Positions 24,242 to 34,487 are shown, numbered from the stretch's first letter. The stretch is 64,000 bases of DNA from Allobosea sp. (GCF_017308075.1 NZ_JAFKFX010000042.1:20672-84671), one strand, 5' to 3'. The notes: generated from the letters alone by a model not told the origin. A program made the numbers and translations.

Positions 24242-26017
24242 GTGGACGCGCTGATCGGGCCGGCTCTGCCGGCTGTCCGCTTGCTCCACCTCCTCGCCCT
24301 GTTGTCAGGGCTCGGCATCGAGGCCTTTCGTCTCCTGTCGCATCGCCTGCTCGCCAGCACGCCGGAAGGCCGGAAGCTTCTGCGCGGGTTCGCCGCCTGC
24401 AGCCGCCTGATGGTCATCCTGGCGCTCGCCAGCGGCGCGGTCTGGTTCTGGCTGCAGGGCAGCGCCATGCTGGGCCGGCCGCTGGGCAGCATCGAGGCGG
24501 GCGCAGTGGTGGCGGGGACCCGTTTCGGCGAGGCTCTGCTGCTGCGTGCCGGCCTTCTCTTGCTGGCGGTCCTGCTTCTGCGCGGCAAGGAGTCTATGCG
24601 GGCGGCGGGGCTGATCCTGTTGGCGGCTGCGGCCTTGCTGCAAGGTCAGCTGGGACATGGCGCCGCGGTCGATCTCTGGACGGCGGTCGCTCTCGGCCTG
24701 CATGTCCTGGCGGCCGGCCTTTGGCTAGGAGCCTTGCCGCCGCTCCTGGCCGTCTGTCTTCGTCGGCCTGTGCAAGCCCCCGCGATCGCCCGGCGCTTCA
24801 CGCCGCTCGGCTTCGGCTGCGTCGTCGTGCTCGCCGCGACCTCCGTCCTTCAGGTGCAGACTCTGGTCGGCGGGCTGCCGGCGCTGCTCGGCACCGATTA
24901 TGGCAAGCTTGCACTCGCGAAGCTCGCCATCTTCGGCGGGCTCCTCTTGCTGGCGCTCGCAAACCGCTTCCGCTTCGTGCCCTCGGCCGAAACCGGCGGC
25001 TCGGTGCGGAGCCTTGCCCTGTCGATCGCCACGGAGACCGGGCTGGGTCTGGCGATCGTGGCAGTCGCGGCCGCGCTCGCCAGCGAACCGCCCGCGATCC
25101 ACGTGCCGCCGGCCTGGCCTTTCGCCCTGAGGCCGGTTCCGGCGTTTTGGGAGGATGCCTATCTGCGCGACGGGCTCCGGCGCCTGCTGAGCCCGGTTGC
25201 CATCGCCATCGCTCTCTTCGCCCTGGCCATGGCAGTTCGCAGGCTGCGTTGGCCGGCCTTTCTCGCCGGAGCCGTCAGCCTGGCTTTCGTCCAGCTCCCG
25301 CCCTGGCGCCCCTATGTCGTGGCTGCGGTGCCGACGAGTTTCCAGCCATCCCCGACCGGTTATGGCGCGCGCTCGATCGCGAACGGTCGGGACCTGTTCC
25401 AGCGTGGCTGCGCGAGCTGCCATGGTGGGGATGCGCGTGGCCGCGGAGCCCTTGCGATCGCCCAGTCCGTCTGGCCGCCGGATCTCTCCGCGCCCCTGAT
25501 CGCAGGGCGGCCGGGCGGCGAATTGTTCTGGTCGATCAGGCACGGCATCGGTGCGATGCCGCCGGCGGCAAGACTCGACGATGCGGCGATCTGGTCCCTG
25601 GTCGATTTCATCCGGCTGCGTGCCGGTGCGCGCATCTTCTCCCCTGACGAGATGCGCTGGTCCGGTGCCGCGCGTATGCCGGGCTTCGTCGCGCGCTGCG
25701 CCGACGGTGCCATCGTCGCGCCCGGAAATGGCAGGCCGCTGCGGATCTGGACAGGGCGCGATGAACATGGCGCGAGCGGGCGGGTCCAGGTCGATGGCCT
25801 TGGCGAGCGTTGCGTGATCGAGGATGCCGAGCCGTTGGCGGCGGCTTTGGCCGAGCTGGCGGGTGCTTCCGTGCCGCCGGCGCAAATCCTCGTCGACGCC
25901 AATGGCTGGCTGCGGCGCGCCTTCGGTACGGACGGCGATGCTTCGCAAGACACCGTCGCATCGGATCTCGCGCTCATCCGCGAACGCCCCCTCGACGGCG
26001 CAGCGCGACATCACTGA
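24242..26017 (+). CDS. CopD copper permease fused to a cytochrome c domain
   Basis: A 591-aa membrane protein starting at GTG 24242, one base after the copC stop. The first ~270 residues form about eight transmembrane helices of CopD type (VRLLHLLALLSGLGIEAF, LDLWTAVALGLHVLAAGLWL-like helix). After further hydrophobic helices comes a class I cytochrome c domain with CASCH at residues 390-394 and the axial methionine in GIGAMPPAARLD. The last ~110 residues are a soluble domain without a known family. The fusion suggests coupling of copper import to electron transfer. Confidence 0.87.
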   Translation: MDALIGPALPAVRLLHLLALLSGLGIEAFRLLSHRLLASTPEGRKLLRGFAACSRLMVILALASGAVWFWLQGSAMLGRPLGSIEAGAVVAGTRFGEALLLRAGLLLLAVLLLRGKESMRAAGLILLAAAALLQGQLGHGAAVDLWTAVALGLHVLAAGLWLGALPPLLAVCLRRPVQAPAIARRFTPLGFGCVVVLAATSVLQVQTLVGGLPALLGTDYGKLALAKLAIFGGLLLLALANRFRFVPSAETGGSVRSLALSIATETGLGLAIVAVAAALASEPPAIHVPPAWPFALRPVPAFWEDAYLRDGLRRLLSPVAIAIALFALAMAVRRLRWPAFLAGAVSLAFVQLPPWRPYVVAAVPTSFQPSPTGYGARSIANGRDLFQRGCASCHGGDARGRGALAIAQSVWPPDLSAPLIAGRPGGELFWSIRHGIGAMPPAARLDDAAIWSLVDFIRLRAGARIFSPDEMRWSGAARMPGFVARCADGAIVAPGNGRPLRIWTGRDEHGASGRVQVDGLGERCVIEDAEPLAAALAELAGASVPPAQILVDANGWLRRAFGTDGDASQDTVASDLALIRERPLDGAARHH

Positions 26018-26274
26018 TCGCCTCTCTGGCTTCGCCGCAGGTCATCGGGGAGAGGTGCTGGCGATGACGCTGACCTGCAAGGCTTGAAGCGATACGGCAA
26101 GGCTTGGCCGCCTCCAACGGCATCCCGCGCTAGCGGCCGGCCTACCAAGGTCTGCAGTCGCCATGAAGCCGCCGATCCGCGCTGAGCGGCCCGAACGGGA
26201 ATGCTCTCGGCCGATCGCAGCCAAGCTAGGAACGACAGGCTCGCTCCGGCGCGTGTCGCCCTTCCGATCGGTGC
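26018..26274. other. Intergenic stretch between convergent genes
   Basis: About 250 bases between the CopD fusion and the GNAT gene. No gene, and no clear terminator hairpin with a T-tract on either strand. Confidence 0.4.
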
Positions 26275-26901
26275 TCAGGCGGCAAGGACGCCATGGGCGG
26301 CCAGCCGCGCCAGGATCAGGGCTTCCTGCTGATGCTTCAGCGCGGTGACGCGCGCCGTCGCAGCTTCGAGGGATGCGGCCGGTTCGTAGATCGGCGAGGT
26401 CCCGGATTGCCCGGTCTCGGCGCCGATGCGCTTTTCGAATGGCAGCGAGCGGTAGAGCGCCGGATCGGCGGTCACGTCGAATAGCGGCCGATAGCCCAGC
26501 TTGATATAGAGCGCCGTCGCCTCGGGCTGGCGGAAGCCCGTCGTGAGATAGGCCCGCCTGTAGCCCTGTGCGGCGGCCCGCGCTTCCAATTCGGCGACGA
26601 TGCGCTCTGCCAGCCCCTGACGGCGAAATCCGTCATCCGTCCAGATGCGCTTGAATTCGGCCGTCTCGTCGTCATGGCTCATGAAGGCGCCGCCGGCGAT
26701 GGTCCGGCCGGACCGCTGCAGCAGGATGAAGTCGCCTAGCGGTGGCGAAAAGGCTTCGGCCGGATAGCGGAACAGCTCCGAGCGCGCCCCGCCGGGCCGG
26801 CTGTTCGCGCCATAGCGCCCGTCATATTCGAGGATGAGCCCTTCGACGAGCGGCCGCGCCGCCTCGCAATGATGCGACGATCTGAGGATGACGTCGCTCA
26901 T
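26275..26901 (-). CDS. GNAT-family N-acetyltransferase
   Basis: A 208-aa acetyl-CoA-dependent acetyltransferase. The acetyl-CoA loop is FRRQGLAERIV, with LTTGFRQPEATALYIKLGY forming the C-terminal strand and helix. It is clearly paralogous to the enzyme at 32164-32691 (shared EYDGRYG, AGGAFM, RRQGLA, YLTTG.RQPEA), with ~45 extra C-terminal residues. The start at 26901 follows GAGAGG. By context it probably N-acetylates a cysteine derivative. Confidence 0.88.
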   Translation of the reverse strand: MSDVILRSSHHCEAARPLVEGLILEYDGRYGANSRPGGARSELFRYPAEAFSPPLGDFILLQRSGRTIAGGAFMSHDDETAEFKRIWTDDGFRRQGLAERIVAELEARAAAQGYRRAYLTTGFRQPEATALYIKLGYRPLFDVTADPALYRSLPFEKRIGAETGQSGTSPIYEPAASLEAATARVTALKHQQEALILARLAAHGVLAA

Positions 26902-27254
26902 GGAAGCAGCCTCTCGGCCGGGCCATTCGATGAGAGCCACCCGTCCGGGGCGACGGCAGATGCAGGAGGCAATGTCGGCATGGTGCTCGGCTTCCGACCT
27001 GGCGCATCGGCTGGAGAAGCCGGGTCAAGCCTTGAAAATGCAGTAAATCGGGCTCTCTAAGCCGTTTGGCTGCTATGAATAAGGCAATTCTTTCGTGTTG
27101 GGTCAAATTAAATGATCGAATAAGCTTTTTCGTCAATCGAATATTGAGTTTGCGTAAGAAGTATATTTTTCGTGCGCAGATTATAATTGAGCTTCGTTTT
27201 ATTTTTTATCGATAGATTGGATTTTCTATATTCAGGAATGGCGTATGCCGGGCT
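26902..27254. other. AT-rich intergenic promoter region
   Basis: Bases ~27060-27235 are strongly AT-rich, with elements such as GAATAAG, CGAATATTG and AGTATATTTTTCG. It lies upstream of the GNAT gene and after the CysB-like gene, both on the minus strand. No gene seen; probably the GNAT promoter with regulator sites. Confidence 0.5.
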
Positions 27255-28181
27255 TCAGGTCGGCACTGTGCCGATGGCTCTGCTCACGATGCCCGCCTCG
27301 AGCTCCGGCCTGCACAGTTCGATGAAGCGATGGGCGTAGCCGGGCAGGAAGCGCCCGCGCGGCGCTGCGATATAGGATGTCGCTATTGGGAAAAGGCCGT
27401 CGGCGATCTTGACCAGGCCAGGATCGCATTCCGGATCAAAGGCGACCTCGGCGACGATGCCCAAGCCCAGCCCCAATGCGACATAGGACTTGATCACGTC
27501 GGAATCGATGGCAGAGACGACGATATCGGGCCTCAACCCGCGATCATGGAACGCCGCATCGATCAGCGGGCGCCCGGTGAAGCCCTGGCCGTAAGTTACG
27601 ATCGGCCGCTCCGCGATCTCGGACAGGCCGACATCGCTGCGGCTGGCGAGCGAGTCGTTCCGGCCGGCGATGACGATGTGGCGCCAGCTGTAGTAGGGGA
27701 AGGCGACCAGATCCGCCGCCTGGGCAAGGCTTTCGGTGGCTATGCCGATATGGGCGCTTCCTTCGCGCAAGCGGGCAACGATCTCGGTGGGCTCGCTCTG
27801 CCGGATCGAGAGACGCACGCGGGGAAACTCGTCCCGGAATTGCTTGATGATGCGAGGCAGCGCATAGCGCGCTTGGGTGTGCGTCGTGGCGATCACGAAT
27901 TCACCGGAAGCGGGATCGCGCAACTGGTCAGTGACGCGCTTGATGCTCATCGCGTCGGCAAGGATGCGCTCGACATAGCTGATGACGGAGCGGCCCGCTT
28001 CGGTGAGGCCGATCATGCGTTTGCCGCGTCGCTCGAACAGCTCGACGCCGAGTTCCAGCTCAAGGTCCCGGATGTGCTTCGACACGCCGGATTGCGAGGT
28101 ATTCAGCGCCGCCGCAGCCTCGGTGAAGTTGTAGCCGCTGCGGACGGCTTCCTGGAGAATGCGAAACTGCTGCAGATTCAT
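27255..28181 (-). CDS. CysB-like LysR-family regulator
   Basis: A 308-aa transcriptional regulator. The N-terminal HTH (FTEAAAALNTSQSGVSKHIR) and, above all, the effector domain are CysB-like: IATTHTQARYALPRIIKQF, ATESLAQAADLVAFPYYSW, VTYGQGFTGRPLIDAAF and DADVIKSYVALGLGLGIVAE-like residues. In CysB these segments bind sulfate or O/N-acetylserine. It is placed between the transporter operon and the monooxygenase operon, and likely activates both under sulfur limitation. Confidence 0.9.
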   Translation of the reverse strand: MNLQQFRILQEAVRSGYNFTEAAAALNTSQSGVSKHIRDLELELGVELFERRGKRMIGLTEAGRSVISYVERILADAMSIKRVTDQLRDPASGEFVIATTHTQARYALPRIIKQFRDEFPRVRLSIRQSEPTEIVARLREGSAHIGIATESLAQAADLVAFPYYSWRHIVIAGRNDSLASRSDVGLSEIAERPIVTYGQGFTGRPLIDAAFHDRGLRPDIVVSAIDSDVIKSYVALGLGLGIVAEVAFDPECDPGLVKIADGLFPIATSYIAAPRGRFLPGYAHRFIELCRPELEAGIVSRAIGTVPT

Positions 28182-28620
28182 CTGGTTGGCGGCGTTTGTC
28201 CGGGCCTGGTGGCTCTTCGGCCATGATAGGGCCCGCCCGCGAGTGGGTCTTTGCGAAATCGGCCGCTTCCGGAGAACGAAACGACGCTGTCACGGCCTGA
28301 CACGCATGGGTTTTTCCAGGCGCGGCATCGAAGCGGCAATCCGGCCGGAACCGGCTCTGCAAAGAGCAGCATCGCCCCGGCGTTTGGCCCCATCGGTTCC
28401 GGCACCGTTCAGGCCCGGGGCGGCAGCTTATTCATCGCAAAGTTTGCGAGAAACGGAGAATAGCCTTGCCGCTGGAAAGCGGGTGAAGGGAATATACGTA
28501 TTGTTTCTTCGCCTTATGATCTATTTCGATAAGTAAAGATGAAATACTTGTTTCACTCCGCCTGCCGGTCGACGCGTAATTTATCGCATGTCGCTTTCCA
28601 CGGCGCCGGCGGAGCCGAAC
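28182..28620. other. Divergent promoter region with shared AATATAC motif
   Basis: This is the intergenic region between cysB-like (minus) and the monooxygenase operon (plus). AATATACGTATTGT at 28491-28504 matches AATATACTTATTCT ahead of cysK at 12 of 14 bases. AT-rich sequence continues to 28560. No gene is supported. Confidence 0.5.
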
Positions 28621-29592
28621 ATGACCTATTTTCTGAGCCTTCTCGACAAGAGCCCGATTCCCGGGGGCTCCAACCCTGAACGTGCCCTGGCCGATACCGT
28701 CGCCTATGCACGCCATGCGGAGAAGCTCGGCTATCATCGCTTCTGGCTGGCCGAGCATCATGGCAGCGCGGAGGTCGCCGGCGTGGCGCCGGAAATCCTG
28801 GCCGCGTGGGTTCTGGCATCGACGGAACGTATTCGCGTCGGATCCGGCGGCGTCATGCTGCAGCATTACAGCCCCTTCAAGGTCGCCGAGACCTTCAGGC
28901 TTCTGGCTGCGCTCGCGCCCGATCGGGTCGACCTCGGGATCGGCAGGGCGCCCGGCGGATTGCCGCAGACCACCCAGGCGCTTCAAGCCCGCCTCGACAA
29001 GTCGGCTCCGCCCGATTTCGCCGCTCTGGCCGAGGAGCTGGACGGACATCTGAACGGCGAACTCGCACGCCCGCTGCCGCGCGTCGCGCCGCGGCGGGTT
29101 CTGCTCGGCGGCTCCCCGGACAGCGGTGCGCTTGCCGCCCGACTCGGCTGGGATTTCGTCTTCGCCGGCCATTTCAATGGCGATGCGGCTTTGATCGAGG
29201 CCAGCCTCGGCGCTTATCGCACCGGCGGCGGCCGCGCACCGGCGCTGGCCGTACATGCCTTCGCGGCAACTTCGGCAGCTTCGGCGCGGGACGCGGTGCG
29301 CGAAACGCGCATCTTTCGCGTCACGCTGTCGGATGGACGTGCGCTCAATCTGCGCAGCCGCGAGCAGGCCGAGAGCTTCGCGCGGCAGGCGGGCGACAGC
29401 GGTTTCACCATCCGCGAGACGCAGCCCCACGTCATCGCCGGCTCGGGCGAGGATGTGCGCGCCGCACTCGATGCGCTCGCGGAGCGCTTCGACGTGAACG
29501 AACTCGTGCTCGACAACCCGGTTCCCGATGGTGCCGCGCGCCGGCTCTCCATCGAGTTGATCGCCACCGGCACCCGCCGCGCCGCGGCCTGA
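28621..29592 (+). CDS. LLM-class flavin monooxygenase, luciferase group 1 (YtmO/CmoO-like)
   Basis: A 323-aa FMN-dependent monooxygenase with the group 1 luciferase-like signature ([63 protein letters not shown]). It depends on reduced flavin supplied by a reductase. The ATG at 28621 is favoured over 28588 because CGGAG lies seven bases upstream and the family starts there. First gene of a nine-gene run; in Bacillus subtilis a relative (YtmO) sits in the cysteine-derivative salvage operon, so S-oxidation of an N-acetylated S-alkylcysteine is likely. Confidence 0.88.
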   Translation: MTYFLSLLDKSPIPGGSNPERALADTVAYARHAEKLGYHRFWLAEHHGSAEVAGVAPEILAAWVLASTERIRVGSGGVMLQHYSPFKVAETFRLLAALAPDRVDLGIGRAPGGLPQTTQALQARLDKSAPPDFAALAEELDGHLNGELARPLPRVAPRRVLLGGSPDSGALAARLGWDFVFAGHFNGDAALIEASLGAYRTGGGRAPALAVHAFAATSAASARDAVRETRIFRVTLSDGRALNLRSREQAESFARQAGDSGFTIRETQPHVIAGSGEDVRAALDALAERFDVNELVLDNPVPDGAARRLSIELIATGTRRAAA

Positions 29593-29621
29593 CCGCTGAC
29601 CTGAAAGGAATGAGGCGCCCC

Positions 29622-30974
29622 ATGACCGCGACCGACAAGAAGCCCGTGAAGTTCGGCATCATGCTGCATGGTGCGGGCGGGCACATGAATTCCTGGCGCC
29701 ATCCCTCCGGCCGGGCCGATGCCAGCGTCAATCTCGACTTCTACATCGACACGGCACGGAAGGCCGAGGCGGCAGGCGTTACCTTCGCCTTCGTGGCAGA
29801 CGGCCTCTACATCAACGAGAAGTCGATCCCGCATTTCCTCAACCGTTTCGAGCCGCTGACGATCCTGTCGGCGCTGGCGGTCGCGACGACGAAGATCGGT
29901 CTCGCAGGCACGGTCTCGACCTCCTATTCCGATCCTTTCACGATCGCCCGGCAGTTCGCCTCGCTCGACCTCATCTCCAAGGGACGGGCCGGCTGGAACG
30001 TCGTCACCACGCCGCTCGAGGGCTCGGCCAACAACTACAGCCGCCAGCATCCCGAGCATGCGCTGCGCTACGAGATCGCCGACGAATATCTCGAGGTCAC
30101 GCAGGGCCTCTGGGATTCATGGGATGACGACGCAGTCTTGCGCGACCGCGCGACCGGCCGCTTCTTCGATCCCGCCAAGCTGCATCGGCTCGATCACAAG
30201 GGGCGCTTCTTCCAGGTCGAAGGTCCGCTGAACATCGGCCGTTCGAAGCAGGGCCAGCCGGTGATCTTCCAGGCCGGCTCATCGGAGGCCGGCATCAAGC
30301 TGGCCGGCAAATACGCAGATGCCGTCTTCACCCATTCGCCCTCCGTCGCCGAGACGAAGACCTTCCGTGATCAGGTGCGCGCGGCGGCCGTCGCGCATGG
30401 ACGACGCGCCGACGACGTGAAGATCTTCCCCGGCATCGGCCCGATCGTCGGCCGCACGGCGCAAGAGGCGCAGGCGAAGTACGAGGTCATCCGGAACCTC
30501 TTGTCGATCGACGACGCGCTGGCCTATCTCGGCCGCTATTTCGACCATCACGACTTCACGCAGTACCCGCTCGACGCGCCATTCCCGGAACTGGGCGAGA
30601 TCGGCAGGAACAGCTTCCGCTCGACCACGGACCGCATCAAGAAGAACGCACGGGAAAAAGGCCAGACGCTGCGCGAGGTCGCGCTCGAGGCCGCGACGCC
30701 CAAGCCGAACTTCATCGGCACCGGCGCGCATGTGGCGGATGAGATCATCCGCTGGATCGATGCGGGCGCAGCCGACGGCTTCATTCTCGGCTTCTCGGTG
30801 ACGGCTGAGGGGCTGGACGACTTCGTCGAGCTGGTGATCCCCGAACTCGAGTCGCGCGGGCGCTACAGCCGCGATCTTTCCGGCGAAACCCTGCGGGACC
30901 ATCTCGGCCTGCCCTTCAAGCCGAGCCGCTACGCCGAGAACGAGGCGCCTGCGCTGCGGGCGACGGCGCGATGA
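29622..30974 (+). CDS. NtaA/SnaA/DszA-family flavin monooxygenase (YtnJ/CmoJ-like)
   Basis: A 450-aa member of the LLM subfamily with nitrilotriacetate and dibenzothiophene-sulfone monooxygenases. Typical segments: [68 protein letters not shown] and [24 protein letters not shown] six bases before ATG 29622 supports this start over 29610. It overlaps the deacetylase gene by ATGA. In the related Bacillus pathway this enzyme performs the C-S (or S-alkyl) cleavage step. Confidence 0.9.
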   Translation: MTATDKKPVKFGIMLHGAGGHMNSWRHPSGRADASVNLDFYIDTARKAEAAGVTFAFVADGLYINEKSIPHFLNRFEPLTILSALAVATTKIGLAGTVSTSYSDPFTIARQFASLDLISKGRAGWNVVTTPLEGSANNYSRQHPEHALRYEIADEYLEVTQGLWDSWDDDAVLRDRATGRFFDPAKLHRLDHKGRFFQVEGPLNIGRSKQGQPVIFQAGSSEAGIKLAGKYADAVFTHSPSVAETKTFRDQVRAAAVAHGRRADDVKIFPGIGPIVGRTAQEAQAKYEVIRNLLSIDDALAYLGRYFDHHDFTQYPLDAPFPELGEIGRNSFRSTTDRIKKNAREKGQTLREVALEAATPKPNFIGTGAHVADEIIRWIDAGAADGFILGFSVTAEGLDDFVELVIPELESRGRYSRDLSGETLRDHLGLPFKPSRYAENEAPALRATAR

Positions 30975-32149
30975 ACGCTCCGTTTCGAGCCCCGCCGCTC
31001 ACCACGCGGGAAGTCGCGGCGGAGCTCGACCGCTTCGTCGCGCTGCGGCGCCATTTCCACCAGAATCCGGAGCTTTCGACCAAGGAGCGGCAGACGGCGG
31101 GGCGGATCGCGGAGCTGCTCGTCGAATGGGGCTACGAGGTCGAGACGGGCATTGGCGGAGAGGGCGTCGTCGCCTCCCTGCGCAATGGGGCCGGCCAGCG
31201 CGCCATTGGCATCCGTGCCGATTTCGACGCGCTGCCCATCGCCGAGGCGACGGGCCTGCCCTATGCGAGCCGGAGCGCGGGCGTGATGCATGCCTGTGGT
31301 CATGACGGGCATACCACGATCCTGCTGGCGGCCGCCCGTGCGCTCGCCCTGAGAAAGTCCTTCGACGGCACGCTGCGGCTGATCTTCCAGCCGGCCGAGG
31401 AAATCAGTGCCGGCGCCCGGGCGATGATCCGTGACGGGCTGTTCGAGCGCTTCCCCGTGGATGGGATCTTCGGCCTGCATAACTGGCCCGGCGTGCCCGA
31501 GGGCGTCTTCGGCTTCGTCGACGGGCCGGCCATGGCGGCGGTCGACAAGGCGGTCATCACGGTGGCCGGCAAGGGCGGGCATGGCGCCGCGCCGCACGAG
31601 ACCGTCGATCCGGTGCTGGCAGCCGCCCATCTGGTCACGGCGCTGCAGAGCCTCGTTTCGCGCAATATCGATCCGCTGGACGCGGCCGTCGTCACGGTGG
31701 GCTCGATCCATGGCGGCACGGCGTCGAATGTCATCCCGGATTCGGTCGAGCTTCAGGCGACGATCCGCAGCTTCACGCCCGAGGTCCGCGCGTTGCTGGC
31801 CGAGCGGCTGCCGGCGCTGGCGCAAGCCCAGGCCGCCGCCTTCGGCGCGAAGGCCGACGTCGATTACCGGCTCGGCATGCCGGCCGTGGTCAACCACGCC
31901 GCCGAAACCCGCTTCGCGCGGGAGGCCGCGCTGTCCACCTTCGGCGCAGCCGGGGTGATCGAGCATCTGCGGCCACGCTCGGCGAGCGAGGATTTCGCTT
32001 ATTTCCTGGAGCAACGCCCCGGCGCCTTCCTCTTCATCGGGGCTGGGGAGGGCCCGCCGCTCCATTCTCCCCGATACGATTTCAACGACGCGCTGATCGC
32101 GCCGGGCGCGACCTATTGGACGCGTCTCGCCGAGCGATTTCTGGCCTGA
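30971..32149 (+). CDS. M20-family amidohydrolase/deacetylase (YtnL/SndA-like)
   Basis: A 392-aa metallopeptidase-fold amidohydrolase. Metal-ligand motifs are [21 protein letters not shown] (catalytic Glu) and GLHNWPG, with [11 protein letters not shown] near the C-terminus; the dimerisation domain carries [15 protein letters not shown]. The family removes acyl groups from N-acyl amino acids. Coupled by ATGA to the monooxygenase gene and followed by a GNAT: an acetylation-deacetylation pair around an oxidation step. Confidence 0.9.
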   Translation: MNAPFRAPPLTTREVAAELDRFVALRRHFHQNPELSTKERQTAGRIAELLVEWGYEVETGIGGEGVVASLRNGAGQRAIGIRADFDALPIAEATGLPYASRSAGVMHACGHDGHTTILLAAARALALRKSFDGTLRLIFQPAEEISAGARAMIRDGLFERFPVDGIFGLHNWPGVPEGVFGFVDGPAMAAVDKAVITVAGKGGHGAAPHETVDPVLAAAHLVTALQSLVSRNIDPLDAAVVTVGSIHGGTASNVIPDSVELQATIRSFTPEVRALLAERLPALAQAQAAAFGAKADVDYRLGMPAVVNHAAETRFAREAALSTFGAAGVIEHLRPRSASEDFAYFLEQRPGAFLFIGAGEGPPLHSPRYDFNDALIAPGATYWTRLAERFLA

Positions 32150-32163
32150 GCGAGGGAGATCCG

Positions 32164-32691
32164 ATGGCCGATCAGTTCTTTTCGACCAGCCCGGCCGATC
32201 CGCTGGCGCAACCGTTGATCCAGGACCTCATCCGTGAATATGACGGCCGCTATGGTGACATTCCCGGTCGCGACCCGGCGGTCGTCGAGCTGCACCGCTA
32301 TCCGCCCGAGCTCTTCCTGCCGCCCCGCGGCCGCTTCCTGCTCGTGCTGCGTGCCGGCGAGGCGATCGCCGGTGGCGCCTTCATGCCGCATGCCGAGGAG
32401 GCGACGGCCGAGGTCAAGCGGGTCTGGGCGCGGCCCGATCTGAGGCGGCAGGGGCTCGCGGCGCGAGTCGTCATGGAACTCGAACGGCTCGCGCGGCTGC
32501 AGGGCTACACGGACCTCTACCTGACGACCGGCAGCCGCCAGCCGGAAGCCGTGCGGCTCTACCGGTCGCTCGCCTACGAGCCGCAATTCGACCTGAACGT
32601 CGATGCCACGAAGTTCAGCCTTCTGTCGTTCCGCAAGCGGCTCGCCACGCCCTTGAGCGCGCTGGCCGATGCGGCCGCCCTCCCGGCCTGA
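32164..32691 (+). CDS. GNAT-family N-acetyltransferase (YtmI/SnaA-like)
   Basis: A 175-aa acetyltransferase with acetyl-CoA loop LRRQGLAARVVMELE and YLTTGSRQPEAVRLYRSL. AGGGAG precedes the ATG by six bases; the gene begins 14 bases after the deacetylase. It is a shorter paralogue of 26275-26901. In the proposed pathway it would N-acetylate an S-modified cysteine so that the monooxygenases can act. Confidence 0.9.
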   Translation: MADQFFSTSPADPLAQPLIQDLIREYDGRYGDIPGRDPAVVELHRYPPELFLPPRGRFLLVLRAGEAIAGGAFMPHAEEATAEVKRVWARPDLRRQGLAARVVMELERLARLQGYTDLYLTTGSRQPEAVRLYRSLAYEPQFDLNVDATKFSLLSFRKRLATPLSALADAAALPA

Positions 32692-32717
32692 GCCCAAATC
32701 CCGAAGAGGAACCTGAC

Positions 32718-34487
32718 ATGTCTCTCGCCGTCGACGGCTCTGCGGCCGCCGTACCCCTGTCCCAGCCGCGCCTCGACGCGGCCGGCCTGCGCATCGTGCC
32801 GGCCCGTCATCCCTGGCGCTTCGTCGGCGGAGCCTTCGCGCTCGTCCTCGTCTTCTCGGTCGTGAACTCCGTGCTCGGCAATCCGCGCTGGGGCTGGGAC
32901 GTCTTTGCCGAATGGTTCTTCTCCGAGCCGGTGATCGCTGGGCTCGGCCGCACCTTGCTGCTGACGCTGCTTGGTGCGCTCTTCGGCTTCTCCATCGGGG
33001 CTCTCCTGGCGCTGGCACGGCTATCCGGCTCGGTGCCTCTGGCCGCGGTGTCCTGGACCTTCGTATGGCTGTTCCGTTCAATCCCGCTGATCGTGCTCCT
33101 GCTGATCCTCAATAATCTCGGCTATCTCTACGAGACGGTTTCGCTCGGCGTGCCCTTCACGGGTTGGAACTTCTTTTCCTATCCCACCACGCAGCTCATC
33201 AGCCCCTTCATGGCGGCAGTGCTGGGCCTCACGTTGAACCAGGCCGCCTTTTCGGCCGAGTTCATCCGCGGCGGGCTGCTCTCCGTCGACCAGGGCCAGC
33301 ATGAGGCCGCCGCGGCCCTCGGCCTACCGCGGCAGCGGCAATTCTTCCGCATCGTGCTGCCGCAGGCGATGCGTTCGATCATCCCGACGGCCTTCAACGA
33401 CATTATCGGCCTCGCGAAGGGCACCTCCAACGTCTACATCCTGGCGTTGCCGGAACTGTTCTACACCGTACAGGTGATCTACCGCCGCAACCTGGAGGTG
33501 ATCCCGCTGCTGATGGTGGCGACGGTCTGGTATCTCGTCATCCTGACCGTGCTCTCCGTGGTCCAGGCGCAGATCGAGCGCTACTATGCCCGCGGCGCGC
33601 TCCGGCATCTCCCGCCCTCGATCTTCGATCCGTTGCTGCGCCGTCTCGCGCGCAGGGCCGCGCCCGCCGTGCCGCCGGCCGCCGCCTCCGCCGCGCCGGT
33701 GGTTCCCGCTCCGCTGGTCTGGCGTCGCGGGGGCGAGATCACCATCCGCAACGTCTCGAAAAGCTTCGGCGAGCTGAAGGTCCTGGACGACGTCTCGCTC
33801 ACCTTGCCGTCCGGATCGGTCACCGCGATCATCGGCCCCTCCGGGTCCGGCAAGTCGACGCTGCTGCGTTCGATCAACCATCTCGAACGCCTCGACCGCG
33901 GCGTGATCACGCTGGACGGCCAGCTCATCGGCTATCGGCAGGAGGGCGAGCTCCTCTACGAGCTGAAGGAGAGAGAGGTGCTCCGCCGGCGCGTCGATGT
34001 CGGCATGGTGTTCCAGAACTTCAACCTGTTCCCGCATCTGACGGCGCTCGAGAACATCGTCGAGGCGCCGGTCAATGCGCGCGGCGTCGCCCGCGCCGAA
34101 GCGGAAGCCGCCGCAAGCGAACTGCTTGCCCGCGTCGGCCTCTTCGACAAGGTGAACGCCTATCCGCGCCAGCTCTCGGGCGGCCAGCAGCAGCGCGTCG
34201 CGATTGCCCGCGCCCTGGCGCTGAAGCCCAAGGCGCTGCTTTTCGACGAGCCGACATCCGCGCTCGATCCGGAACTGGTCGGCGAAGTGCTCGCCGTCAT
34301 CAAGGAACTCGCCCGCTCCGGCGCGACGCTGGTCATCGTCACCCATGAGATCGGTTTCGCCCGCGAAGTCGCCGACACGGTCGTCTTCATGGATGCCGGC
34401 CGGATCGTCGAGGTCGGCGCGCCCGAAAAGGTGCTCGGCGCACCCGAGCATCCGCGTACGGCGGAATTCCTCGCGAAGGTCCTTTGA
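32718..34487 (+). CDS. Fused polar amino-acid ABC permease and ATPase
   Basis: A 589-aa single-chain transporter. Residues ~75-295 are a HisM-type permease (GRTLLLTLLGALFGFSIGAL, EAAAALGLPRQRQFFRIVLP); a Pro/Ala-rich linker follows (about 310-335). Residues ~340-589 are the ATPase with Walker [14 protein letters not shown]-loop VFQNFNLFPHL, signature [15 protein letters not shown], Walker [13 protein letters not shown] and VTHEIGFA. These parts are normally separate genes. Two binding-protein genes follow, so it probably imports cystine or S-alkylcysteine-like amino acids. Confidence 0.93.
   Translation: MSLAVDGSAAAVPLSQPRLDAAGLRIVPARHPWRFVGGAFALVLVFSVVNSVLGNPRWGWDVFAEWFFSEPVIAGLGRTLLLTLLGALFGFSIGALLALARLSGSVPLAAVSWTFVWLFRSIPLIVLLLILNNLGYLYETVSLGVPFTGWNFFSYPTTQLISPFMAAVLGLTLNQAAFSAEFIRGGLLSVDQGQHEAAAALGLPRQRQFFRIVLPQAMRSIIPTAFNDIIGLAKGTSNVYILALPELFYTVQVIYRRNLEVIPLLMVATVWYLVILTVLSVVQAQIERYYARGALRHLPPSIFDPLLRRLARRAAPAVPPAAASAAPVVPAPLVWRRGGEITIRNVSKSFGELKVLDDVSLTLPSGSVTAIIGPSGSGKSTLLRSINHLERLDRGVITLDGQLIGYRQEGELLYELKEREVLRRRVDVGMVFQNFNLFPHLTALENIVEAPVNARGVARAEAEAAASELLARVGLFDKVNAYPRQLSGGQQQRVAIARALALKPKALLFDEPTSALDPELVGEVLAVIKELARSGATLVIVTHEIGFAREVADTVVFMDAGRIVEVGAPEKVLGAPEHPRTAEFLAKVL

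Noticed and set aside
24725-26014. Long minus-strand frame opposite the CopD fusion
   Set aside because: Product is Arg/Asp/Gln-rich without any motif, and the plus strand encodes transmembrane helices and a cytochrome motif.
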